A stretch of 64,000 nucleotides of DNA from Branchiostoma belcheri (taxonomy: Eukaryota > Chordata > Leptocardii > Amphioxiformes > Branchiostomatidae), in assembly GCF_001625305.1 (NCBI RefSeq), contig NW_017802379.1, positions 702,910-766,909 on the forward strand. Direction: 5' to 3'. The translations under genes were made by a program, and so were the position numbers. The stretch's first letter is position 1. The number at the start of each line of letters is the position of its first letter. The notes under the pieces were generated by a model. That model had not been told where the DNA came from, searched no databases, and saw only the letters and a list, made by a program, of their open reading frames with translations. Shown one piece after another: positions 48,695 through 56,475 of this stretch.

Positions 48695-51600
48695 GCGCGC
48701 GCGCACGCAAGCACGCACGTCACACGCACACATGCGAACGTTACCAAAAACATTATTCCATTGGTAATTTATTACATAATAACCTACCCATCTGACAGAC
48801 CAAGGGAACAGCTGTCACATTGTCCCCGGTTCCAGTTGAAAGTGTCCCAGTCCCGACAGCTGTAGGCCAGGAACCGGCAGCCCGAGCTGATAGACTCTGT
48901 GTAGAACTCGTGAGCTCGGCCGTGGCTGCAGCCCAAGTCTAAAAGAGATGAAGAAAGTGAATAACGTCAGTACTACAGGAAAACTATCCGTCAATAGTCT
49001 CACCAGGAAGGCAATTCAATGGTTAGAAACGCCCCTGCAGTTCCAAAAGAAAGCTATACCAGGGCGCGCGCCCACTTTCATATCAGCACAGGAGCTACGT
49101 GCTAATCTACTACTCAAAATTTGGTAGCTACTACTACTAGCTGCTTCCGCTGCACTACCATAACAAGCCGCTGGGTGACCCAAAATCAAAGTTGCTAAGC
49201 ATAACTTGAAAGGACTTACGCCCTACACATCCTGGTTGAAGCCACCCTTCGTTCGGGTAGAAGTCGACGTGTCCGATCGGCTTCAGTTTTCCCAGCAGGA
49301 AAATATCCGTGTGGATGACGTCGACAAACGTAGCGTCACCTCTGTCCAACCTGTTTTCGGGGCGGGCTCGTCTGAACAACGGTCCCGCCGGGTCCAAGCC
49401 TGCATGGATTTGTAAAGGAAGCGTAAAGATATACACTATATTTACGTTGTATTTAAGCGCACTGAAAGGTGACGGAAAGGCGGATTTTTGCCTTTCAGCG
49501 GCCTTAACGAAGTCGCAAAGTCTACTGAAATATTTTCCCACCTTTGATATTTCTTTACATATTGCGGAAAGTTTGCTTAAATGTCTGTTTTCGTGCTGTG
49601 CTGTGCTGCGTCAGATAAAATGGCGTCAGAAAAAAAAAAGATGATCGCAGACTAAGCAGCCAACGTCATATGTAAAAGACAACAAAACAGAAAAAAGTTT
49701 TTTTAATGAGTCATGGGCACCATTTGTATATATTCTTAATATACATTGTTTAGCAGTTGTTTTTAGACTGAAGGTCCAGGTAGAGGATGAATTGCTTTCT
49801 ATTTAATCCTGGATAAGCGAAGACATGAAAACACCTGAGATTCGCGCGACCATGAGTCCTCTCGACTTTGCAGCCTTCCCGGCGAACCCCGCGGCATGAG
49901 CGCCCAGACTGTGCCCGATGATGTGGATCATGCTCGCGGGTTGTCTACCGCATTCCCTCTTATGTCAGGCAGACAGAATACTTCAGGTGATTGAGCCTGT
50001 CCACCCCCGTGTAGACTCTAGTTGGTATCGCCCAAAGTTGAAGGGTCACCCTCCCTGCGCATGCGCACCAGTCTAATTTTTTTGAGCAACCTGTAAACAC
50101 CTTCGTGTTTTGCGTTGGTATCATGGGGTCTAGGCGTGAAAAGCAACGCGATAGACATCGTTCGAGGGCGCCTTCGGGTCCTAGGGCGACCGAGGAGAGT
50201 TCCAAGCGCGACCGTGGCGGTTCCCGGCGGCGTTCCAGCGGCAGGGAACGCGAGGAAGGCGGGACAAGCCCGGGCGGGTCGGCGCACCATGTGCGTGAAA
50301 ACGACCGCCATGACAGTCGTCAGAAGTCGTCTTCTCCGGCTATGCCGGTTCTCAGCGCTGACGGAAGCCAGCAGGAAGGCGACGGCGAACAGAAGCAGCC
50401 GCCCACGGTTCAGCAAGACGGCAACTTGCCGTCTGACGGAGACATAAGCAGTAGTGGCGGCGACGGAAGCAAGAAGACGCATGATAGCGAAACGGAGTTT
50501 TCGCCAACAAACGTCCGCATCTCTGCCTTGGAGCAGAGTTTTGCGTCCATGTCTCAGAGGCTAGAGGCGTTCCAGGAGCTGATGTTAGCTCAATTTGAGC
50601 AATCTTCACCGAGGAAACGACGCAGCGCTCGTCCAGAGACGGCAGTTCCTGAGAAGCGCCGGAAGGAAGATAGCGCTAGCGCCCGCAGTGGCAAGCAGCG
50701 CTCCCCGTCTCACGACGGGGCGGAAGGAGAGAGCGTCAGCGGTGACTCCGGCGAGCATCCGGCGGTGGCAGTTCCTGAGAAACGCCGGAAGGAAGATAGC
50801 GCTAGCGCCCGCAGTGGCAAGCAGCGCTCCCCGTCTCACGACGGGGCGGAAGGAGAGAGCGTCAGCGGTGACTCCGGCGAGCATCCGGCGGTGGCAGTTC
50901 CTGAGAAACGCCGGAAGGAAGATAGCGCTAGCGCCCGCAGTGGCAAGCAGCGCTCCCCGTCTCACGACGGGGCGGAAGGAGAGAGCGTCAGCGGTGACTC
51001 CGGCGAGCATCCGGCGGTGGCAGTTCCTGAGAAACGCCGGAAGGAAGATAGCGCTAGCGCCCGCAGTGGCAAGCAGCGCTCCCCGTCTCACGACGGGGCG
51101 GAAGGAGAGAGCGTCGGCGGCGACTCCGGCGATAGCGACTCGGTGTGGAAGCCGTTCGACCCGACGAACAAGGACACCATGCACTCATGGGTAGCCGACG
51201 ATGTTGTCTTTTCTGAAGTAGAAAAGTACTTCAAGCATGACCAGCAGCGCCGGGGTACAGACTTAGAGGCGTGGCAGCAGAAGTTCAGCATGCCCGACAA
51301 CGCTCCATCCACGATGGTTGCACCGAGTTTCAATGACAACATAGCCAGGGCTGTCGTCGACAATGACAAGAAGCAGGGTGAGCAGATCTTTTCTCATGAT
51401 AAGGCTCTAAAGAACATCCATTCGAACTTGGTGCATATTGGTACACCTTTGATGAATCTGTGGCAGATGATTCAGCGTTGTAATAGTGAGAACTTTGAAG
51501 AGTTGCAGCTAGAGATGAGTGACTGTGCTGGTTCAGCACTTGTGTTGCTGGGGTCGCTACATTCTCAGTTGGCGTTCACCCGACGCACGTTCATAGCAGA

Positions 51601-54600
51601 GTCATCCCAGAAGAAGTTTAGAGACCTTTTCAAGGCAGCATCTGAAGACCCAAAGTTCCTGTTCCCGCCTGACATGGGGTCAAAGGCTAAGGACTTGTCG
51701 TCAGAGACGAAAGTGCTGGTTGGCATGCTCAGCCAGGACGACCAGGGGAAGTCTTCAGTGCCGAGGCGTAGTGCTCGTCGCGGCGGCGGCAGAGCAACTG
51801 GCGGAGGGTTCAGCTACAGCTACAGAAACTCCCGCTACATGCCACGGGCCAATTATGGCCAGTACAGTTACAGGGGTTCACAAACCCGACAGTTCTACAA
51901 CCGCAACCAGTCCTTTCAGTCTAAGTCGGGGGACGGGAAGCGGAAGCAGTCCAAGTAACAGACACGGCTTCAGAGGGAGAAGCACGCCGGCGTTTGACCG
52001 AATTTCAACATGTACCCAACACTACTCAGCTACTTCACGGAGGCAGGCTAGCCCACTTCATACAGGAGTGGAGGCAGTTGACTTCCGATCCTTGGGTTCT
52101 TCAGTGCGTCAGGGGGTACAGGTTGGAATTTGCGAGAACGCCTCCGGTGCAACGACATCTGCCATCTTGTCGAGCAAGAAGTCCAGCTCAGATAGAAGTT
52201 CTGAGCGGAGAGGTAGAGACTCTACTTGCCAAAGGGGCAATAAAGGAAGTTCAGTATCAGCACAATCAGTTTGTTTCAACTTTGTTTACAGTGCCAAAAA
52301 AGACAGGAGGTCTTCGTCCTGTTATCAACCTGAAACCATTAAACAAGTTCTTAAATGTTCAGAAATTCAAGATGGAAACTCTGGGAGTTATCAAGAACCT
52401 GGTTCGACCAGGAGATTTTATGGCAAAGTTGGATCTCAAGGACGCATACTTTACCATCCCGGTAGATGCGGACAGTCGCCGGTTCCTCACCTTTCAGTGG
52501 CAGGGCCGGTTTTACCAGTTCCAGTGCCTGCCCTTCGGCGTGGCGACCGCCCCGAGGGTCTTCACGAAAGTGTTGAAAGTTCCTGTGGCTATCCTGCGAA
52601 GACGGGGGTTTCGTCTAGTGGTGTACTTGGACGACATCTTGGTGATCGGCCGCTCCAGAGAAGCATGCCGAGAAGCTCTTTGGGCAGCCATAGAGCTCCT
52701 GTCAAAGTTGGGATTCGTCCCCAACCTCGAGAAGTCTGTTCTAGAGCCATCACAACGCATAACCTTCCTCGGTTCCGGCATCGACACAACACAGATGGTT
52801 ACTTTTCTCCCCGAGAGCAAAGTTCTAGAGCTACAGCAGTTAGCACAAGACGTACTGACTGCAGACAGAGGGATGTCGGCAAGAGAGTTAGCAAGCGTGA
52901 TTGGCAGGCTACAAGCCACAACCACGTCCGTATGGCTGGCGCCGCTGCACTTCAGAAGTTTGCAGCGTCTGCTCATCACAGTTCTGCTTGTGACAAGAGG
53001 TCACTGGGAACAGCTCATACCACTGACAGAATCAGCAAGAGCAGACTTAAGATGGTGGACAGATCACCTACCCAGACACAACAGTCGTCCAATCCTCTCA
53101 CCCGCAGCAGACATTGTGGTGGAGACGGATGCCTCTACTGCCGGCTGGGGTGGGTACAGCAACGGCGTACATACAGGAGGCCGGTGGTCTGTCGAGGAAG
53201 GACAGGCACACATAAACATCCTAGAACTGCGTGCAGCGTCACTGACGGTTCGAGCGTTCTGCAGGGCTAGTCAGCAAGCACGTGAAGGTCCTCACGGACA
53301 ATGTGACGGTAGTCGCATATCTGAATCGTCTCGGAGGGACGAGATCTCAGAGATTGCTGGACATAGCTCTCGATCTATGGGAGTGGTGCGTGAAGAGAGA
53401 CTTGTATATCACAGCAGAACATGTACCAGGAAAGGAGAATGTCCGAGCGGATTACAATTCCCGGCATTTTTTCTCCGGCCACGGAATGGACCCTGGATCG
53501 TCACACGTTCCTGGGTTTGCAAGCGACATTTCCACGACTCATGAAGGGGGTGGATCTGTTCGCAAGCGACATTTCCACGACTCATGAAGGGGGTGGATCT
53601 GTTCGCGTCCCGAACAAACTACCAGCTACCTCAGTATGTGTCCTGGCATCCAGAGCCAGAGGCAGTCGGGACAGATGCGTTCACAATGAACTGGAACAGG
53701 TGGGATCTGCCATACGCTTTTCCCCCGTTCATGCTAGTCGCACCAACTCTAAGGAAAGCGCGAGAAGACAGAGCTCACCTGCTTCTCGTAGCTCCGATCT
53801 GGGACACAGCAGTCTGGTACCCAGTCCTGCTGGAGATGCTGGTAGAAGAACCAGTGTTACTACCTCGCCACAACAGTCTCCTGACACAGCCAGAGTCAGG
53901 GATGCCTCACCCAGAGGGCACAAAAATGCAACTAGCCGCTTGGCATGTCTGCAGAGTCAGCACGACATGTATGGCATTTCGCCAGAGGTTAGCAAAATCC
54001 TCTTGGCATCATGGAGAGCAGGAACACAGAAGCTGTATGCTTCGGCCTGGGACAGGTGGAGTGGCTGGTGTGATCAACGGCACATCCATCCCGTTTCTGC
54101 ACCTCTGAATAAGGTGCTAGACTTTCTGTTATCCTTGTACGACAAGGGTTTCCAGTACAGAACTATCAATGTGTACAGATCAGCTATATCTACCACACAT
54201 CTTCCCTTGGAAGGGCAGCCTCTAGGATCACATCCGTTGGTGAGGCGGTTCATGAAAGGTGTGTTTGAACTACGTCCAGCATTACCCAAGTATAGCTTTA
54301 CCTGGAGCGTCGGTAAAGTTTTAAAGTTGCTAAGGAGTTGGTCTCCAGCAAGTTCTTTATCACTTCGTTTGTTAACCTTAAAACTTATTATGTTGTTTGC
54401 TCTTACTTCTGCGGGAAGAGAGCAGTCTCTTTCGTTGCTGGATCTGAGATTCAAGAAAAGAATCTCCGACGGAGTTTGTTTTACTGTTAACAGTCTCTCC
54501 AAGACTTCACGGCCGGGCAAAGTCACACACGACATTGTGATTCCAAGCTTCCCGCAGGACAGAAGAATTTGCCCGGTAACATACCTGAAAGCGTATGTAT

Positions 54601-55856
54601 CAAGAACTAGAAGTTTTCGTTGGTGCGACAGTATTCTGTTTAGAGCTCTTGTGGAGCCACACCAGGCGGTATCTACGTCTACCATCGCTAGATGGTTAAA
54701 AACTGTGTTACAAGAGGCCGGGATCGACACCTCAAGGTTCACCGGACACTCAACTAGAGGGGCGTCTGTTTCTGCTGCGGCACGACAAGGCGTATCAACC
54801 AAGGACATTCTAGCAGCAGCTAATTGGTCTACAGCTTCTACTTTTAAGAAATTCTACAACAGACCGGTGGGGTCAGCTTCATTCGGAAGAAACGTCCTGG
54901 CCTCAGCAGCTACAAATCTCACCTGAAGTATTCTGTCTGCCTGACATAAGAGGGAATGCGGTAGACAAATACAAATTGTCCAAACCTAGTGATGGACAGG
55001 TGTAGTTGTCTCCGCATCCCTCGTTGTCAGGCAGACACCCTCCCTGACTGGTGCAGTTCTCCACGAGTTCCGGCACGACCCATCCCGAGAGGGCTTCGGC
55101 CAGGTGGAGCTGAAAAACTTTAGACTGGTGCGCATGCGCAGGGAGGGTGACCCTTCAACTTTGGGCGATACCAACTAGAGTCTACACGGGGGTGGACAGG
55201 CTCAATCACCTGAAGTATTCTGTCTGCCTGACAACGAGGGATGCGGAGACAACTACACCTGTCCATCACTAGGTTTGGACAATTTGTATTTGTCCCAGCT
55301 GGTGAACAAACTTCCCAACAGTCTGGGGAAAGGACAGAATAATGTGAAAGATGAATTATATAACATAGTGACAAACCATCCGCCATATAAATTAAACTTT
55401 AAAATAAATGACTGTTATTCTATGTATCGTGACATTCAAAAGTCAGCTAACGATATGTCGTTGAGCCTTCAAGATGCAAACGCTTTGCATTAATAAGGAT
55501 TTTAAAACTACATGTACAAACGATTTTTTTCTGTAAAATTGTATTTTACGGGTGGCTTTACATAGCGGGTACCGTATCCTGGTTAGTTAACGTCGCTCCC
55601 ACAGTTGCCCGGGAGCGGACTTGGTACCAAGGCTAGGTTTTAGACTGCAGCTTGAAAAAAAAAAATCATCTTTTGGATGACGTACTTTTCAGAAACAGAT
55701 ACATTCCAACCATGGAAGGAACGGTCAAGTCACAAATTTAAATCTACCCACCCGTCCGACCGTCATGCAGTTCCTCCTAGCCTGGAGATAGTTCTTCCCG
55801 GTCAGCCCAGGGCTGGCACCTTCCCGCCAATCCACAGCAAATACGTTCACATCCTC
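47044..55856 (-). CDS. Pancreatic-lipase family enzyme, exon split by a DIRS insertion (5' end incomplete)
   Basis: Secreted or surface acylglycerol/phospholipid hydrolase. Exons: 55856-55752, 55322-55295 continued at 49942-49835, 49399-49220, 48938-48788, 48468-48374, 48117-47967, 47663-47566, 47186-47044; phases all agree. Recognisable pieces: [14 protein letters not shown]; the nucleophile elbow [16 protein letters not shown] (Ser); [12 protein letters not shown] with the catalytic Asp; [30 protein letters not shown] with the catalytic His. The exon bearing the elbow is interrupted after 28 bp by a 5.35-kb retroelement, and the two halves remain in register. Instead of the PLAT domain of classical pancreatic lipases, the protein continues with ~110 residues containing paired cysteines and ends in a hydrophobic tail ([18 protein letters not shown]) resembling a GPI signal. 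The preceding exon is probably the one at 60580-60697. As assembled, this allele should not make normal lipase unless the insertion is spliced out. Confidence 0.85.
47469..47525. repeat. Short perfect hairpin in a lipase intron
   Basis: GTACGGTGGCCCACAGG faces CCTGTGGGCCACCGTAC around a ~23-base loop region that itself partly pairs (ACAACT/AGTTGT). Could be a tiny MITE or a folded RNA element in the last intron. Confidence 0.7.
48590..48725. repeat. (CA)n/(CG)n microsatellite
   Basis: Simple CA array grading into CGCGCG, within a lipase intron. Confidence 0.95.
49964..50075 (+). repeat. DIRS left inverted terminal repeat
   Basis: 112 bp starting GTCAGGCAGACAGAATACTT and ending CACCAGTCTA; the reverse complement occurs without visible mismatch at 55121-55232. 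Confidence 0.92.
50123..51958 (+). CDS. DIRS ORF1, gag-like protein (611 residues)
   Basis: The first frame of the element, open and complete. The start [15 protein letters not shown] is chosen over an in-frame ATG 18 bases upstream because it begins the basic region. The N-terminal half is Arg/Ser/Glu-rich and disordered, with four tandem 42-residue units (126 bp; units start near 50641, 50767, 50893, 51019), each beginning [20 protein letters not shown] and rich in SPSHDG. The central part ([20 protein letters not shown] onward) is more ordered, and the C-terminus is Arg/Gly/Tyr-rich ([20 protein letters not shown]), plausibly nucleic-acid binding. No zinc knuckle is seen. Structural packaging role is by analogy with other DIRS elements. 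Confidence 0.82.
   Translation: MGSRREKQRDRHRSRAPSGPRATEESSKRDRGGSRRRSSGREREEGGTSPGGSAHHVRENDRHDSRQKSSSPAMPVLSADGSQQEGDGEQKQPPTVQQDGNLPSDGDISSSGGDGSKKTHDSETEFSPTNVRISALEQSFASMSQRLEAFQELMLAQFEQSSPRKRRSARPETAVPEKRRKEDSASARSGKQRSPSHDGAEGESVSGDSGEHPAVAVPEKRRKEDSASARSGKQRSPSHDGAEGESVSGDSGEHPAVAVPEKRRKEDSASARSGKQRSPSHDGAEGESVSGDSGEHPAVAVPEKRRKEDSASARSGKQRSPSHDGAEGESVGGDSGDSDSVWKPFDPTNKDTMHSWVADDVVFSEVEKYFKHDQQRRGTDLEAWQQKFSMPDNAPSTMVAPSFNDNIARAVVDNDKKQGEQIFSHDKALKNIHSNLVHIGTPLMNLWQMIQRCNSENFEELQLEMSDCAGSALVLLGSLHSQLAFTRRTFIAESSQKKFRDLFKAASEDPKFLFPPDMGSKAKDLSSETKVLVGMLSQDDQGKSSVPRRSARRGGGRATGGGFSYSYRNSRYMPRANYGQYSYRGSQTRQFYNRNQSFQSKSGDGKRKQSK
51994..53544 (+). CDS. DIRS ORF2, reverse transcriptase/RNase H (frame breaks near the 3' end)
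   Basis: Begins 35 bp after ORF1. Reverse transcriptase motifs are clear: [45 protein letters not shown] and the catalytic YLDDILVIG. RNase H starts at [15 protein letters not shown] with its first Asp. After ~53260 the homologous reading moves to another frame ([17 protein letters not shown]), shifts again near 53470, and a 43-bp tandem duplication at 53521-53606 shifts it a third time, back to the original frame, which then runs open to 54108 with [20 protein letters not shown]. These breaks should stop the RNase H from being made as one chain unless they are sequence errors. The domain order RT-RH before tyrosine recombinase fits DIRS. Confidence 0.8.
   Translation: MTEFQHVPNTTQLLHGGRLAHFIQEWRQLTSDPWVLQCVRGYRLEFARTPPVQRHLPSCRARSPAQIEVLSGEVETLLAKGAIKEVQYQHNQFVSTLFTVPKKTGGLRPVINLKPLNKFLNVQKFKMETLGVIKNLVRPGDFMAKLDLKDAYFTIPVDADSRRFLTFQWQGRFYQFQCLPFGVATAPRVFTKVLKVPVAILRRRGFRLVVYLDDILVIGRSREACREALWAAIELLSKLGFVPNLEKSVLEPSQRITFLGSGIDTTQMVTFLPESKVLELQQLAQDVLTADRGMSARELASVIGRLQATTTSVWLAPLHFRSLQRLLITVLLVTRGHWEQLIPLTESARADLRWWTDHLPRHNSRPILSPAADIVVETDASTAGWGGYSNGVHTGGRWSVEEGQAHINILELRAASLTVRAFCRASQQAREGPHGQCDGSRISESSRRDEISEIAGHSSRSMGVVREERLVYHSRTCTRKGECPSGLQFPAFFLRPRNGPWIVTRSWVCKRHFHDS
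53421..54926 (+). CDS. DIRS tyrosine recombinase
   Basis: Integrates the element's circular DNA. The open frame starts inside ORF2 sequence, but the recombinase core begins about 53970 ([20 protein letters not shown]). The SAM-like N-terminal part includes [15 protein letters not shown]. Catalytic residues visible are Arg in [15 protein letters not shown], the H-x-x-R of [14 protein letters not shown], Trp in AANWSTAST and the nucleophile Tyr in FKKFYNRP. The stop codon overlaps the internal complementary region. The core appears intact. The first ~180 codons overlap the ORF2 tail in another frame and may not be translated as shown. Confidence 0.85.
   Translation: MYQERRMSERITIPGIFSPATEWTLDRHTFLGLQATFPRLMKGVDLFASDISTTHEGGGSVRVPNKLPATSVCVLASRARGSRDRCVHNELEQVGSAIRFSPVHASRTNSKESARRQSSPASRSSDLGHSSLVPSPAGDAGRRTSVTTSPQQSPDTARVRDASPRGHKNATSRLACLQSQHDMYGISPEVSKILLASWRAGTQKLYASAWDRWSGWCDQRHIHPVSAPLNKVLDFLLSLYDKGFQYRTINVYRSAISTTHLPLEGQPLGSHPLVRRFMKGVFELRPALPKYSFTWSVGKVLKLLRSWSPASSLSLRLLTLKLIMLFALTSAGREQSLSLLDLRFKKRISDGVCFTVNSLSKTSRPGKVTHDIVIPSFPQDRRICPVTYLKAYVSRTRSFRWCDSILFRALVEPHQAVSTSTIARWLKTVLQEAGIDTSRFTGHSTRGASVSAAARQGVSTKDILAAANWSTASTFKKFYNRPVGSASFGRNVLASAATNLT
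54921..55036 (+). repeat. DIRS internal complementary region
   Basis: TGCCTGACATAAGAGGGAAT and on to GTAGAC is complementary to the element's left end; GACAAATACAAATTGTCCAA and onward is complementary to the right end. The two are fused at a shared GAC, which mirrors the circle junction. Confidence 0.88.
55121..55232 (-). repeat. DIRS right inverted terminal repeat
   Basis: Exact reverse complement, by inspection, of 49964-50075. Confidence 0.92.
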
Positions 55857-56475
55857 CTGATAGGACAGACAGGCAGAAAAATAGTGACTACTTTTCACCA
55901 AATAGTTCGTACTTATACACCTGCATTTCGTGTCACTGACAAAAGGAAGTGGATGATACGTAACACGTCTGACCGTTTCCAAAGTCATATCCAGCTGCTT
56001 GAGTAACTGTTTTTATGCGTATTTCATTACCTGGATGTCTAAACTTCACCAAGGTGACTACTTTTGATTTTGTAAAATTTGTTCAATCTCTTGCTAGCTG
56101 TACAAAGTAGCAGTGAAATTCATTAAAGAAGAACATCCTAAAAAAATTTAAAATTTCTGGCAGTTACCATTATGAAATTATAACATTTTCTCATTAATTA
56201 TGCGAACTAGGTCTTTGTTTAATTGATCAATATCTATTGATGTTCCTGTAGTTCTCAATTATGTCCTTTTTGAACCTCCTTGCCATGACTGACAAACCTC
56301 GAAGAGTCTGTACGTGTGACGTTATCGGTTATGCGCGAACGAAATGATAGTATGTGTGTAATAAGGTGCGGAGAAAGTTCATAGGTCAAAGTTGACATTT
56401 TGGCGCGCTACCCAACATTCAAGCGACGAACCATCATTTTGCTTCTTCGATCTGGGTCTCTAAACGACGATAATT
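55857..56475. other. Lipase intron and KLHL copy 1 upstream region
   Basis: From ~55931 this sequence is duplicated at ~60703-61247 with few differences, including a dispersed repeat at the boundary and the conserved bases just before the KLHL ATG (TTTTGGCGCGCTACCCAACA). TTTGGCGCGC resembles an E2F site; use is unknown. Confidence 0.6.

Larger units (their letters stand above)
49943..55294 (+). mobile_element. DIRS-like tyrosine-recombinase retrotransposon, 5.35 kb
   Basis: Carries a gag-like frame, reverse transcriptase/RNase H and a tyrosine recombinase, flanked by 112-bp inverted terminal repeats (49964-50075 and 55121-55232) that are identical by inspection. Short non-repeated ends lie outside the ITRs (49943-49963 and 55233-55294). 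An internal complementary region at 54921-55036 contains the reverse complements of both outer ends fused at GTAGAC/AAATAC, as expected for DIRS replication through a circular intermediate. No target-site duplication is visible, as is usual for tyrosine-recombinase integration. The methyltransferase domain of some DIRS elements is not seen. Inserted in a lipase exon on the opposite strand. Confidence 0.92.

Noticed and set aside
50606..51184. Open frames in other phases and antisense across the gag repeats
   Set aside because: Products of the 126-bp in-frame tandem repeat; the Gag-like frame is the one that continues on both sides.
51720..53270. 516-codon frame overlapping reverse transcriptase
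   Set aside because: Contains no recognisable domain and is a shadow of the RT frame.
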